This document shows, one piece after another, positions 17,934 to 26,324 of a stretch of DNA of 64,000 bases. The stretch comes from Rhizobium sp. BK602. GTDB taxonomy: Bacteria > Pseudomonadota > Alphaproteobacteria > Rhizobiales > Rhizobiaceae. The translations under genes and the position numbers were made by a program. Location: contig NZ_JACIBC010000003.1 in the NCBI RefSeq assembly GCF_014195095.1, forward strand, positions 434,001 through 498,000, given 5' to 3'. The notes beneath the pieces were generated by a model. It made no database searches. It saw nothing but the letters and a program-made list of their open reading frames with translations, and was not told the origin of the DNA. Every line of letters starts with the position of its first letter. Position 1 is the stretch's first letter.

Positions 17934-18614
17934 CTACCACCTGATGCGATAATTCATATTCACCGCACCCGCCGGCGTCGCCGTCAGCGGGTCGGTGAGC
18001 GAAGCATTGAAATTGAGATTGGGCGCGATTGGCTGATTGACGGCCAGGCTGCTGGAAAGACCGCCTTTGAAATCCGTCAGGGTCCCGCTCGCCGAAACCG
18101 ATGTCCCCGTCCAGGGGAAGATCATCGTCACCGCCTGCTCGGTGGTGACGGAAGCCGACGCGCTCTGCGCCACCATGTAGTTCACGTTCAGGGAACGCGA
18201 TGTCTGGAGATCGATATCCTTCGAGAAGATCCAGTTTCGCGAACGGCCGAGATAGAGCGTTCCGTTGCCCCTTAACGTATCCACGCGCACCGTGACCTCA
18301 CGCCGCGATCTGCCGGCGAAATTGCTCCTGTCATCCACCGCCCGTCCCCAGAGTGTCGCAAGTTCGGAGCCGCTCAAAACCCTGCCACCCGGCGCGCCGC
18401 CGAGACCCAAGTCCGCGCCGGCGCTCATTTCCCAAGCCATCGGCAGGCGAAATCCGATCGTTGTCTGATAGACGCGAGGGGCGATCTTGACCGGCTTCCA
18501 GATCAACAGGTCGCCGGCATGGGCCGCCAGCGGGAACAAGGCCGTGCCGGCCGAGAGACAAAGAAAGATACGCACTGAAACGGATATCATCGCAAAACCG
18601 AGTTGTGTCTTCAT
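17934..18614 (-). CDS. Exported protein of unknown function, beta-rich
   Basis: A 226-residue protein that I do not recognise. The N-terminus is a clear signal peptide (RIFLCLSAGTALFPLAAHA, cleavage before GDLL). The mature part alternates short polar and hydrophobic stretches (VNYMVAQSASASVTTEQAV, then GTLTDFKGGLSSSLAVNQP), and the last residues, MNYRIRW, end in an aromatic, as in outer-membrane beta-barrels. No catalytic motif is seen. ATG 18614 is chosen because it gives a compact signal peptide; the frame continues upstream to 18761 without a better start. It lies between rpsU and a sensor kinase, both on the other strand, so the neighbours do not reveal its role. Confidence 0.65.
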   Translation of the reverse strand: MKTQLGFAMISVSVRIFLCLSAGTALFPLAAHAGDLLIWKPVKIAPRVYQTTIGFRLPMAWEMSAGADLGLGGAPGGRVLSGSELATLWGRAVDDRSNFAGRSRREVTVRVDTLRGNGTLYLGRSRNWIFSKDIDLQTSRSLNVNYMVAQSASASVTTEQAVTMIFPWTGTSVSASGTLTDFKGGLSSSLAVNQPIAPNLNFNASLTDPLTATPAGAVNMNYRIRW

Positions 18615-19004
18615 CGGTCCGGCACGCCGGAGCGCTGCATGAACAGCCGAACACGATGGGAAACCGCGCTCAGCCTCGGACAATTGGATGGCAAGGGCCG
18701 ATTCAGCGATACATGTCGCCCGCAGACTCACACGTCGCCTGCGCGACGCAAAATCGCGCACATCAGCCCATTCTCAAACAGAAGACTCTCATCCAGGATA
18801 CGGCTTGTAAACCCTTTGCCCGGAAGTTTCTTGCTGCGGTGCACATTTGCCGCACCACCGCGGGCAGCCTGCCGCGTCAGCCGCAACGGATGGATGGATG
18901 CCAAAGGTTGAACTATCGGGCGAAACTGAGATTTGATATGGCTATCCTGCTTCGGGCGAGTGGATAATTCTGTTGGCGGCAACCTGCCCCTCCGGGAGAC
19001 GGCA

Positions 19005-20129
19005 ATGACGAAAGAAAAGGCGATGACTGACGGCGAAACTCAATCTTCGCCTTCGGTTTCGTCGATATCCGCCGAGACAGCGGGCAAAGAACCATCTCCC
19101 TCGGACACAAGCCTTGGCGACAATCTCACGGTACAATTCGGGGCATTCGCACCGTCGGCGGATGCCTGGCTGGCGGCGATCGTCGAAAGCTCCGATGACG
19201 CGATCATCAGCAAGACCCTGGAAGGCGTTATCACCAGCTGGAACCGGAGCGCGGAGCGTCTTTTCGGATTTACCGCGGCGGAAACGATCGGCAAGCCGAT
19301 CACCATCCTGATCCCCGATGACCGGCTGCACGAAGAAACAACCATCATAGAGCGCGTCCGTCGTGGCGAACGAACCGAGCGTTATGAAACGGTACGCCGA
19401 CGCAGGGATGGCAGCCTTGTGGATGTCTCCCTTACGGTATCACCGGTGCGCGACGGTCGCGGTTCGATCATCGGCGCGTCGAAAATCGCGCGGGATATCT
19501 CCGAGCGCAAACGCGAGCGCGAGCGCCAGATGCTGCTGCTGCGGGAGATGAATCACCGCATCAAGAACCTGTTCTCGATCACCAATGCACTGATCACCAT
19601 GAGCCAGCGCTCAGCCGTCAGCACGAAGGATCTTGCCGAAAAGCTGCGCGGGCGGATCGTTTCCCTCGCACGCGTTCATGATCTGACATTGCCGAATATC
19701 TCCGCGGACATGACCGCTCACTCGTCGACCACGCTGCTCGCCCTTCTGGACGCCGTCCTCGCCGTCCATCGGGAAGACGGCCGGCAGCGGATAGAGATCA
19801 AGGGCGTGGATGTTCCCGTTGGCGGCTCCGCCCTTACCTCACTGGCGCTGCTGCTGCATGAATTCGCCACCAACGCCATGAAATACGGCGCACTTTCAGT
19901 GGCGGAGGGGAAGGTCGATATCAAGGTTGCCGCAGACGGCGAACTCAGCCTGATCTGGACCGAAAGCGGCGGCCCGCCCGTCACCCCGCCCGGAGAGAGC
20001 AAGGGCTTTGGAACCCAATTGGAACGGGTGACTGTCGAAGGCTCTCTGGGGGGATCGGTCGTCCGCGACTGGAGGCCGGAAGGTCTCAGAATCCATCTGC
20101 GCGTTCCGCTGGAAAAACTGATCCGCTGA
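19005..20129 (+). CDS. PAS-domain sensor histidine kinase, HWE/HisKA_2 type
   Basis: A 374-residue soluble kinase with no membrane segment. A polar N-terminal tail is followed by a PAS domain (about residues 52-170; the WNRSAERLFGFTAAETIGKP segment and the DISERKRERE exit helix) and then an HWE-like kinase core. The phosphorylated His is His184 in EMNHRIKNLFSI, the N-box is HEFATNAMKYGALS, and the WxE motif is WTES. ATG 19005 follows GGGAG by six bases. HWE kinases in alphaproteobacteria often act in light, redox or general stress signalling, but no response regulator or sigma-factor gene is adjacent, so the output partner is unknown. PAS ligand residues (for example an LOV Cys) are not evident. 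Confidence 0.88.
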   Translation: MTKEKAMTDGETQSSPSVSSISAETAGKEPSPSDTSLGDNLTVQFGAFAPSADAWLAAIVESSDDAIISKTLEGVITSWNRSAERLFGFTAAETIGKPITILIPDDRLHEETTIIERVRRGERTERYETVRRRRDGSLVDVSLTVSPVRDGRGSIIGASKIARDISERKRERERQMLLLREMNHRIKNLFSITNALITMSQRSAVSTKDLAEKLRGRIVSLARVHDLTLPNISADMTAHSSTTLLALLDAVLAVHREDGRQRIEIKGVDVPVGGSALTSLALLLHEFATNAMKYGALSVAEGKVDIKVAADGELSLIWTESGGPPVTPPGESKGFGTQLERVTVEGSLGGSVVRDWRPEGLRIHLRVPLEKLIR

Positions 20130-20160
20130 CATCGCCGGTATCAGCGTCACGTCGCAACGA

Positions 20161-21282
20161 TCAAGGCCGCCCGCGATAGACAAAGGCGGGCGGCACGGCG
20201 ATACCATCCTCTTCCGCACGAGCCGCGATGCCATCATGCAGCGGCGAATGCGTGCAGATGGGATCGGTCGCATCGGCACGCCCCGCCAGCGCCATCGCCT
20301 GACAGCGACAGCCGCCATAATCGATATGTTTGCGGGCGCAACTGCGACAGGGCTCCAGCATCCAGTCCTCGCCGCGATAGGCGTTGAAGGCGCTGCCGTG
20401 ATGCCAGATGTCGGCCAGCGGCCTGTCGCGCACGTTGTCGAAAACGAGCAACGGAATGGTTTCGGCGGCATGGCAGGGCAGCACCCGTCCCGACGGCGCG
20501 ATATTGAGCCCGGTGCGGCCCCAGCCTCCCATGCAGGCCTTCGGATAGCGTGAGTGGTGATCGGCGGGCACGTAGTCGATGACGAGAATTCCGTCGAGCG
20601 TCTTGCGCGCCGCCTCGACCAGCGCCGTCGCCCTTTTGACCTGCTCTCGCGTCGGCATCAGCGCCATGCGGTTCTTTTCAGCCCAGCCATGGAATTGCAC
20701 GGTCGCGACCTCGATGCGGCGCGCGCCAAGCTCGACGGCGGTCGCGATCATGTCGCCGATCTGATCCATGTTCTGCTTGTGGCAAACGGCATTGACGGTC
20801 AGCGGGATTCCGGTCTCACGGACCCAGCCGGCGACCGCCAGCTTGCGCGCGTAACCGCCCTTGTAGTCGCCGACATGATCGGCCATTTCCGGCGTGGAGC
20901 CCTGGATCGAAAGCTGGATGTGATCCAATCCGGCATCGGCCAGTTCCACGATGCGCGGCTGCGTCAGCCCGATACCCGATGTGATGAGATTGGTATAGAG
21001 GCCGAGGGAGGCTGCCGCCTCGGTCAGTGCGGCAAGATCACGCCGCGCGGCCGGTTCGCCGCCGGACAGATGCAGATGCAGGACGCCGAGCGCGGCGGCT
21101 TGCCGAAACGCATCGATCCACTCCTCCGTCGCCAGCTCGTCATGGCTCTGCGTCAGTTCCAGCGGATTGGAACAATAGGGACAGGCCAGCGGGCAGCGAT
21201 GCGTCAGTTCCGCCAACATGGCAATCGGCGGCGGCGCAAGGCTACGCTTCCCGGCAATGCCAGTGTCGGCCCGCTCGCTCAT
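20161..21282 (-). CDS. pqqE: PQQ biosynthesis radical SAM enzyme PqqE
   Basis: A 373-residue radical SAM protein. The catalytic iron-sulfur motif CPLACPYC (Cys30, Cys34, Cys37) is followed by LHLSGGEPAAR. The C-terminal SPASM region has the extra Cys clusters (CMGGWGRTG; LEPCRSCARKHIDYGGCRCQ). PqqE, with PqqD, forms the C-C crosslink between Glu and Tyr of the PqqA precursor peptide. The start ATG overlaps the pqqD stop by four bases, so the genes are translationally coupled. It is the last gene of the cluster and is convergent with the sensor kinase, 31 bases away. Confidence 0.96.
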   Translation of the reverse strand: MSERADTGIAGKRSLAPPPIAMLAELTHRCPLACPYCSNPLELTQSHDELATEEWIDAFRQAAALGVLHLHLSGGEPAARRDLAALTEAAASLGLYTNLITSGIGLTQPRIVELADAGLDHIQLSIQGSTPEMADHVGDYKGGYARKLAVAGWVRETGIPLTVNAVCHKQNMDQIGDMIATAVELGARRIEVATVQFHGWAEKNRMALMPTREQVKRATALVEAARKTLDGILVIDYVPADHHSRYPKACMGGWGRTGLNIAPSGRVLPCHAAETIPLLVFDNVRDRPLADIWHHGSAFNAYRGEDWMLEPCRSCARKHIDYGGCRCQAMALAGRADATDPICTHSPLHDGIAARAEEDGIAVPPAFVYRGRP

Positions 21283-21578
21283 CGGCTCAGTTCCAGCATC
21301 CGCCGGCTTGCGAATTCGCGGATGAAAGCGATGATGTCCTTGAGGATCTCATCCTTCGGCGCCTCGAACTGTCGGGCGAAGTCGGAGGCGATCTCATCCA
21401 GCGTTTTCACCCCATCGAGGGCGTTGACGATCGCCACGGCAATCTCGTCAAGCGCCAGCGCGCGCTCCGGCGCGAGGAGCACCATCTGCCCGCGTGCGGT
21501 ATCCTCGCGCAGCCGAACCCCGCGCGCAAGCTTGGCAATGGTCTGTCCGTCGATCCCAAGGGCGTCCTCCCCGCTCAT
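21279..21578 (-). CDS. pqqD: PQQ biosynthesis peptide chaperone PqqD
   Basis: A 99-residue PqqA-binding chaperone of the RRE fold. The family pattern is visible as RLREDTARGQMVLLAPERALALDEIAVAIVNALDG and the later DIIAFIREFASRRML helix (each is shorter than the full domain). It presents PqqA to PqqE. ATG 21578 is chosen because its A overlaps the end of pqqC in a four-base ATGA junction; an in-frame upstream start at 21683 would lie deep inside pqqC. The overlap on both sides shows tight operon packing. Confidence 0.93.
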   Translation of the reverse strand: MSGEDALGIDGQTIAKLARGVRLREDTARGQMVLLAPERALALDEIAVAIVNALDGVKTLDEIASDFARQFEAPKDEILKDIIAFIREFASRRMLELSR

Positions 21579-22354
21579 GACGATACCTCCTCTGCGGTTA
21601 CGCCTTCCCGTCCGTCCCAGCCCCCCGGAGGAACAAGCCCAGGATCGACATAGGCGTGGGAGAGCGCATCGAGCTGCGCCCACAGAACATCGGTCTTGAA
21701 GGTCAGGGCCGCGACCGCGGCGTCCTGCTTTTCCAGCGTGTCGGCATGATCGAGAACATAGTTCAGGCCGAACGCCACCTCCTTCGGTGCTTCGTCGAGA
21801 CGCTGGCGGAAATAGGCGAGAGCGCCGTCATTGGCGAAGGCATAGTGCTCGATGAGGCCGGCGATGCGATTGGCGTGAATGGCCGGAGCGAACATCTCGG
21901 TCAAGGACGAAGCGACGGCCTCCAGCATCGGCTTTTCCCGGACGAAATACACGTAGGCCTCCACCGCAAATCGCGTGCCGGCAAGCACGCCGCGCGTCGA
22001 GGCGACATAATCCGGATCGAGGCCTACGGCCTCGGCAAGTTTCAGCCAGCGGCGAATTCCGCCGCCCTCGTCAATGCCGCCGTCATGATCCTCGATACGG
22101 TTGCGCCATGCCCGCCGCAATTGCGGATCCTCGCAGCGCGACAGGAAGGCAGCATCCTTCATCGGAATGCGGCTTTGATAATAATAGCGGTTGATGACCC
22201 AGGCCCGCACCTGCGTCATGCTGCACCGGCCGGAATGCAATTGCTGGTGAAACGGGTGCTTGTCGTGATAGCGGGCCTCGCCGACCCCACGCAGACGCGC
22301 CTCGAAGCTTTCCCTATCGGCTGCCTGTTGCAAGCGCGACCTCCATGCCGTCAT
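21575..22354 (-). CDS. pqqC: Pyrroloquinoline-quinone synthase PqqC
   Basis: A protein of up to 259 residues catalysing the final ring closure and oxidation to PQQ without a metal. Family segments are YHDKHPFHQQLHSG, the QVRAWVINRYYYQSRIPMKD stretch, and EDHDGG. The start is ambiguous: ATG 22354 overlaps pqqB by 41 bases and has only a weak ribosome site, while an in-frame TTG at 22333 sits six bases after GGAGG and overlaps pqqB by 20 bases. Either removes no conserved residue. Confidence 0.95.
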   Translation of the reverse strand: MTAWRSRLQQAADRESFEARLRGVGEARYHDKHPFHQQLHSGRCSMTQVRAWVINRYYYQSRIPMKDAAFLSRCEDPQLRRAWRNRIEDHDGGIDEGGGIRRWLKLAEAVGLDPDYVASTRGVLAGTRFAVEAYVYFVREKPMLEAVASSLTEMFAPAIHANRIAGLIEHYAFANDGALAYFRQRLDEAPKEVAFGLNYVLDHADTLEKQDAAVAALTFKTDVLWAQLDALSHAYVDPGLVPPGGWDGREGVTAEEVSS

Positions 22355-23222
22355 AACCCACTGCGAAGCCTTTGCGCTCGATCTGTTCGCGCACCGGTCC
22401 GATGTGCCAGATCGGATTGGTATTGTTGATATGGATATAGATGCTCCGCCTGATCGACAGGCGAGTCAATGCTTCCAGGCTGCCATCGGGACCGCTGATC
22501 GGCATGTGTCCCATCCGCCTGCCGGTTTTCCGGCCCGTGCCGGTGCTGATCATCTCGTCGTCGGTGAACAGTGTGCCATCGAAGAACAGCAGATCCGCAC
22601 CCGCTATTCTCTCGGCCAGCGCCGCACCGATCGCGCCGCAGCCGGGAATGTAAAAGACGCGCCTGGCGCCGACGCGGAATTCGACGCCGACGGTCTGTTC
22701 AGTTTCGAGCCCGAGCTCCGGCTCGCCGGTTTCGAGATAAAGCGGCACCTTGCCGGAAACGGCAAAGAGGCGCGTCTCAAGCCCCTCCAATGGAAAGAAC
22801 GGCGTTTCGAGCGCGATCGGCTCCTGCCGGACATGAGCGGGATCGAGCACGCGGAAAACAGGACTGTCCGCCAAAGTCTCCAAGAGAGCCTGCGTGGCGA
22901 GCAACTGGAAAGGCTGCTTTTCCCTCAGTGTCAGAAGGCCGGCCACGTGATCGATATCGCCATTGGTGAGCAGGACGCTCTTGATCGGGCTGTCGCGCAG
23001 CTGCGTCGGCCAGAGTTCGCGGCGATCCCGCAACTGCTGGCGGATATCCGGAGAAGCGTTGATCACCAGCCAGGAGCGGCCATCGAGGCTGACCGCCAGG
23101 GACGATTGCGTCTGGGGAACAAGGCTACCTTGCCGCGCCGCCGTGCAGTTCCGGCACCCACAATTCCACTGCGGCAAACCACCGCCCGCGGCGGCGCCGA
23201 GCACGAGAAATCGAATCGTCAA
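22314..23222 (-). CDS. pqqB: PQQ biosynthesis metallo-beta-lactamase-fold protein PqqB
   Basis: A 302-residue PqqB. The opening LVLGAAAGGGLPQWNCGCRNC is diagnostic of the family, with the Cys residues that hold a structural zinc. The metallo-beta-lactamase motif appears as NGDIDHVAGLLTL. PqqB is an oxygenase-like enzyme acting on the crosslinked Tyr-derived dipeptide. The start is a TTG at 23222, 25 bases after pqqA, and no better codon precedes the conserved opening. It carries no signal peptide. Confidence 0.94.
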   Translation of the reverse strand: MTIRFLVLGAAAGGGLPQWNCGCRNCTAARQGSLVPQTQSSLAVSLDGRSWLVINASPDIRQQLRDRRELWPTQLRDSPIKSVLLTNGDIDHVAGLLTLREKQPFQLLATQALLETLADSPVFRVLDPAHVRQEPIALETPFFPLEGLETRLFAVSGKVPLYLETGEPELGLETEQTVGVEFRVGARRVFYIPGCGAIGAALAERIAGADLLFFDGTLFTDDEMISTGTGRKTGRRMGHMPISGPDGSLEALTRLSIRRSIYIHINNTNPIWHIGPVREQIERKGFAVGYDGMEVALATGSR

Positions 23223-23247
23223 GCCGCTGCTTTCGAACGATCAGCGA

Positions 23248-23343
23248 TCAGAACAGGATCGGCTCGGAGCCATCGGCCGGCGCATACCGATTGATTTCCA
23301 TGCCGCAGCTTACTTCCACGAATTTCGGAGCGTGCCATTTCAT
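23248..23343 (-). CDS. pqqA: PQQ precursor peptide PqqA
   Basis: A 31-residue ribosomal precursor peptide, easily missed by size filters. It opens MKWHAPKFVEVSCGMEI and contains the required Glu-x3-Tyr: Glu16 and Tyr20 in EINRY, the two residues that PqqE joins to build PQQ. AAAGGA lies seven bases before the ATG. It is the first gene of the minus-strand pqqABCDE cluster, and its stop is 25 bases before pqqB. Strong translation of pqqA relative to the TTG-started pqqB would fit the need for excess precursor. Confidence 0.97.
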   Translation of the reverse strand: MKWHAPKFVEVSCGMEINRYAPADGSEPILF

Positions 23344-23538
23344 AAGTCGGTCCTTTCATGGGTGTTGCGTTGAAAGATTAGCCTCGATCGCTCTTGCGGG
23401 CAATTGATTGATCATCGACTCCTAATGTTGTTTACGCCACCCCATTCCTGCCTGTCACGATCACAATTAGTTGCTCCGCATCCGTCATCCACGCATCGCC
23501 ACCCCGAAGACCACGCGCATGAGTGCAAAAGCAGCAGG

Positions 23539-23790
23539 CTATGCCGGCTCGCCCTCATCCCTGCATGGCCGCGCCTTTGCGCCGGTCTCGCTCGCCAGGA
23601 TGGCAAGCTGCCGCTCGTCGTGGATGCCTTGCCGATACAGCTCGATGATCATCGCCGCTGCGCGCGCCGCCGCCGCGCTATCCTTGCGAATATTCAACGC
23701 AACCAGAAGGGCATCAAAAGCGCGCTGACAAACATCCAGATCCAGTGAATCCAAGGGACGGTCATGCTTGCTGAGATATCTCCGGATCAT
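23539..23790 (-). CDS. Small hypothetical protein, helical
   Basis: An 83-residue protein with no recognised domain. The product is mostly helical, with an Ala-rich middle (SAAAARAAAMIIELYRQG) and a polar C-terminus. ATG 23790 is supported by AAGGAGAGG just upstream; the frame runs on to 24096 without a comparable start. There is no signal peptide. It lies upstream of the pqq promoter region on the same strand, 195 bases from pqqA, so it could be an independent gene. Function unknown. Confidence 0.55.
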   Translation of the reverse strand: MIRRYLSKHDRPLDSLDLDVCQRAFDALLVALNIRKDSAAAARAAAMIIELYRQGIHDERQLAILASETGAKARPCRDEGEPA

Positions 23791-24156
23791 CGCGTTTCCT
23801 CTCCTTCCGCAGCGCGATTGGCATATTATAATGATAAGATATTTGGTGCCGGACGAGACAGCGCAAGGGCACCGGAACGGTCGATATATCGAAAACGATA
23901 TCAGCGCCGTTTTTTCTGGTATTTTTCGCGGCGGAAGATCGATCGGCTGATCGAACCTCACGGCGACCCTTGAAAAACCGGAAGCGAGCCATCGGAAAAT
24001 CGAGGTATCTTTGGCCGAAGGCCGCATCGACATCAGGCAGGAGAGGATGTCTATCAGCCGGTTTGGAATAGATATTCGGGATCGGCGCCGCCGCAATGAT
24101 GTCGCGACGGCGCCGATCCATTGATATTCAATCGGTTGCGCTTGGAAACCAACCCG
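23791..24156. other. Intergenic region, AT-rich, with inverted repeat
   Basis: 366 bases between htpG and the small helical gene. The part from about 23820 to 23990 is AT-rich and probably carries the promoter of the minus-strand small gene. The only structure seen is the 12-bp inverted repeat listed separately. No gene is supported. Confidence 0.45.
24079..24119. terminator. 12-bp inverted repeat downstream of htpG
   Basis: GGATCGGCGCCG (24079-24090) pairs perfectly with 24108-24119 across a 17-base loop. It lies 38 bases past the htpG stop and is flanked by AT-rich sequence rather than a true T-run. It is a likely transcript-end hairpin for htpG, though Rho-dependent ending stabilised by the hairpin is as likely. 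Confidence 0.55.
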
Positions 24157-26049
24157 TTACTGCAATGCCTTTTCCATCAGCCTTGCCAGCCGCTCGGCAA
24201 AGGCGCGCGGATCGGCCGGCTTGTCGCCATCCAGAACACGCGCCTGATCGAGCAGCAGAAATGCCGCATCATCGCGCAGCGCCGGCTGATCGCCCCTGGC
24301 CGCAATCGCCTTGACCACCGGATGGTCGCCGTTGATCTCCAGGATCGGCTTTGCGCCCGCCTCGAGGCGGCCGGCGCCCTGCAGGATCTTTTCGAGCTGA
24401 CGGTCATAGCCCTGCTCCGGCGCGACGAGGCAGACGGCGCTTTCGATCAGGCGATCGGATGCGCGCACGTCGGAAACCTGATCCGCAAGCTTTTCCCTGG
24501 CGAAGTCGATGAAAGCCTGAACCTCGGCGGGCGCCTTCTCGTCCGTGGCCTCCTTGTCCTTCTCCGGCTTGGCAAACTGGGCGAGATCCGCGGAACCCTG
24601 GGTGATCGACTTCAGGGCCTTGCCCTCGAATTCCGGGGCGTTGGTCACCCAGAAGCTATCGACGGAATCGGTGAGCAACAGAACCTCGATGCCGCGGGCG
24701 CGAAATCCTTCGAGCTGCGGCGAGGCGTTCAGCTGCTCCAGGCTGTTGCCGGCGAGATAGTAGATCGATTGCTGGCCTTCCTTCATGTCCTTGACGTAGT
24801 CGGAAAGGGATCGGTAGCCGTCGCCGGATACGGTCGTGCGGAAGCGCGACAGCGCCATCAGCTGGCTGCGCCGCTCGAAATCCTCGTAAATGCCTTCCTT
24901 GATCAGGCTGCCGAAGTTTTCCCAGAGCTTGAGGAAGGCATCCTTGTCACTCTCGGCCAGCTTCTCGATGGCGGTGATGATCCTGTTGGTGACACCCTTG
25001 CGGATCGCCGAAAGGATCGGGCTTTCCTGGATCATCTCGCGCGAGACGTTCAGCGGCAGATCGGCGGTGTCGACGAGGCCGCGCACGAAACGGAGATAGC
25101 GCGGCAGCAACTCCGCCTCGTCAGTGATGAAGACGCGCTTCACGTAGAGCTTCATGCGGCCTTTTCGATCCGGATCGAAGAGATCGAACGGCTGCGAACC
25201 GGGCACGAAGGCCAGCGCGGAATATTCGTGACGGCCCTCGGCGCGGAAATGCACCGTCAGCGCCGGCTCGTCGTATTGGCCCGAAATACCTCGATAGAAA
25301 TCGGTATATTCCTCGCTGCTGATATCGTTCTTCGATTTGGTCCAGAGCGCGCTGCCATCGGTCAGTTGCACCGCTTCAGCGCCGAGTTTCTCGGCGATCC
25401 TGATCGGCACCGGAACATGGCCCGACTGCTCCTTGACGATGCGCTCGACGCTCCAGCGCGATGCGTAGCTCTTGGCATCCTCCATCAGATGCAGCGTGAT
25501 GCGCGTGCCGCGCGCCGGAGCCTCGCTGACATCGATGGGCGCGATGCTGTATCCGCCCTTGCCGTCGGAGGACCAGAGCCAGGCATCCTCTGCGCCGGCG
25601 CGGCGGGAGACGACATCCACCCTGTCGGCAACCATGAAGCAGGAATAGAAGCCGACGCCGAACTGGCCGATGAGCTGCGCGCCCTCGCCCTGTTTGTTGG
25701 CCTCGACGCGCTCCATGAAGGCGCGGGTGCCGGAACGCGCGATCGTTCCGAGAGCTTCGATCATCTCGTCGCGGCTCATGCCGATGCCGTTGTCCTCGAC
25801 GATAAGCCGGTTGCCCTCCTCGTCGAGCGTCAGCAGGATACGGCTGTCGGGATCGTTCGCCAGAAGGGCCGGCGTGGCGATGGCCTCGTATCGCAGCTTT
25901 TCGCAGGCATCGGCGGCGTTCGAAATCAGCTCTCTTAGGAAAACATCCTTATCCGAATAAACCGAATGAACCATCATATGCAGAAGGCGGGCGACGTCGG
26001 CCTCGAAGACGTGGCTTTCGGCGGAGTTCTCTGCGGTGGTGGTCGTCAT
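24157..26049 (-). CDS. htpG: Molecular chaperone HtpG (Hsp90)
   Basis: A 630-residue Hsp90, the normal bacterial length. The N-terminal GHKL ATPase is shown by FLRELISNAADACEKLRYE, then VEDNGIGMSRDEM and the GQFGVGFYSCFMVAD segment. The middle domain has the GVVDTADLPLNVSRE-like region (here GLVDTADLPLNVSREMIQ), and the C-terminal dimerisation domain follows. It folds and remodels client proteins in the cytoplasm under heat and other stress. ATG 26049 follows AGGAG. Heat control by RpoH is usual, and CTTGAA/CTTGAG elements occur upstream on the minus strand at 26119 and 26136, but no full promoter could be fixed. Confidence 0.97.
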   Translation of the reverse strand: MTTTTAENSAESHVFEADVARLLHMMVHSVYSDKDVFLRELISNAADACEKLRYEAIATPALLANDPDSRILLTLDEEGNRLIVEDNGIGMSRDEMIEALGTIARSGTRAFMERVEANKQGEGAQLIGQFGVGFYSCFMVADRVDVVSRRAGAEDAWLWSSDGKGGYSIAPIDVSEAPARGTRITLHLMEDAKSYASRWSVERIVKEQSGHVPVPIRIAEKLGAEAVQLTDGSALWTKSKNDISSEEYTDFYRGISGQYDEPALTVHFRAEGRHEYSALAFVPGSQPFDLFDPDRKGRMKLYVKRVFITDEAELLPRYLRFVRGLVDTADLPLNVSREMIQESPILSAIRKGVTNRIITAIEKLAESDKDAFLKLWENFGSLIKEGIYEDFERRSQLMALSRFRTTVSGDGYRSLSDYVKDMKEGQQSIYYLAGNSLEQLNASPQLEGFRARGIEVLLLTDSVDSFWVTNAPEFEGKALKSITQGSADLAQFAKPEKDKEATDEKAPAEVQAFIDFAREKLADQVSDVRASDRLIESAVCLVAPEQGYDRQLEKILQGAGRLEAGAKPILEINGDHPVVKAIAARGDQPALRDDAAFLLLDQARVLDGDKPADPRAFAERLARLMEKALQ

Positions 26050-26324
26050 AGGCGTCTAGTCTCCTGGGAATGTTGAAAGTCGCGCCGAAGAGGTGGCGGA
26101 TGAAGATCGAAATTTCAAGCCGAGATTGCTCTCAAGCAACGCTGTTTTTCGCGTGAGGCTGATGGTCGCTCCGTCATTGCGGAGAAGATTTTTCAAGTCG
26201 GGCGACGGGTTTCGTTCGCTCTCCCGTTCAAGCAGCAAAATCGGAAATGAGACCCGAGGGGCAAGGCTCACCAAGGCTGAGCGGCCTCCTGTCGCAATGA
26301 TCACCCATTCAAGGAGCGCCTGAG

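Noticed and set aside
24121..25938. A 605-codon plus-strand open frame opposite htpG
   Set aside because: Antisense shadow of the highly conserved htpG; the translation has no family resemblance.
26114..26136. A heat-shock (RpoH) promoter before htpG from CTTGAA and CTTGAG
   Set aside because: The -35-like elements are present on the minus strand, but no convincing -10 element at proper spacing was found.
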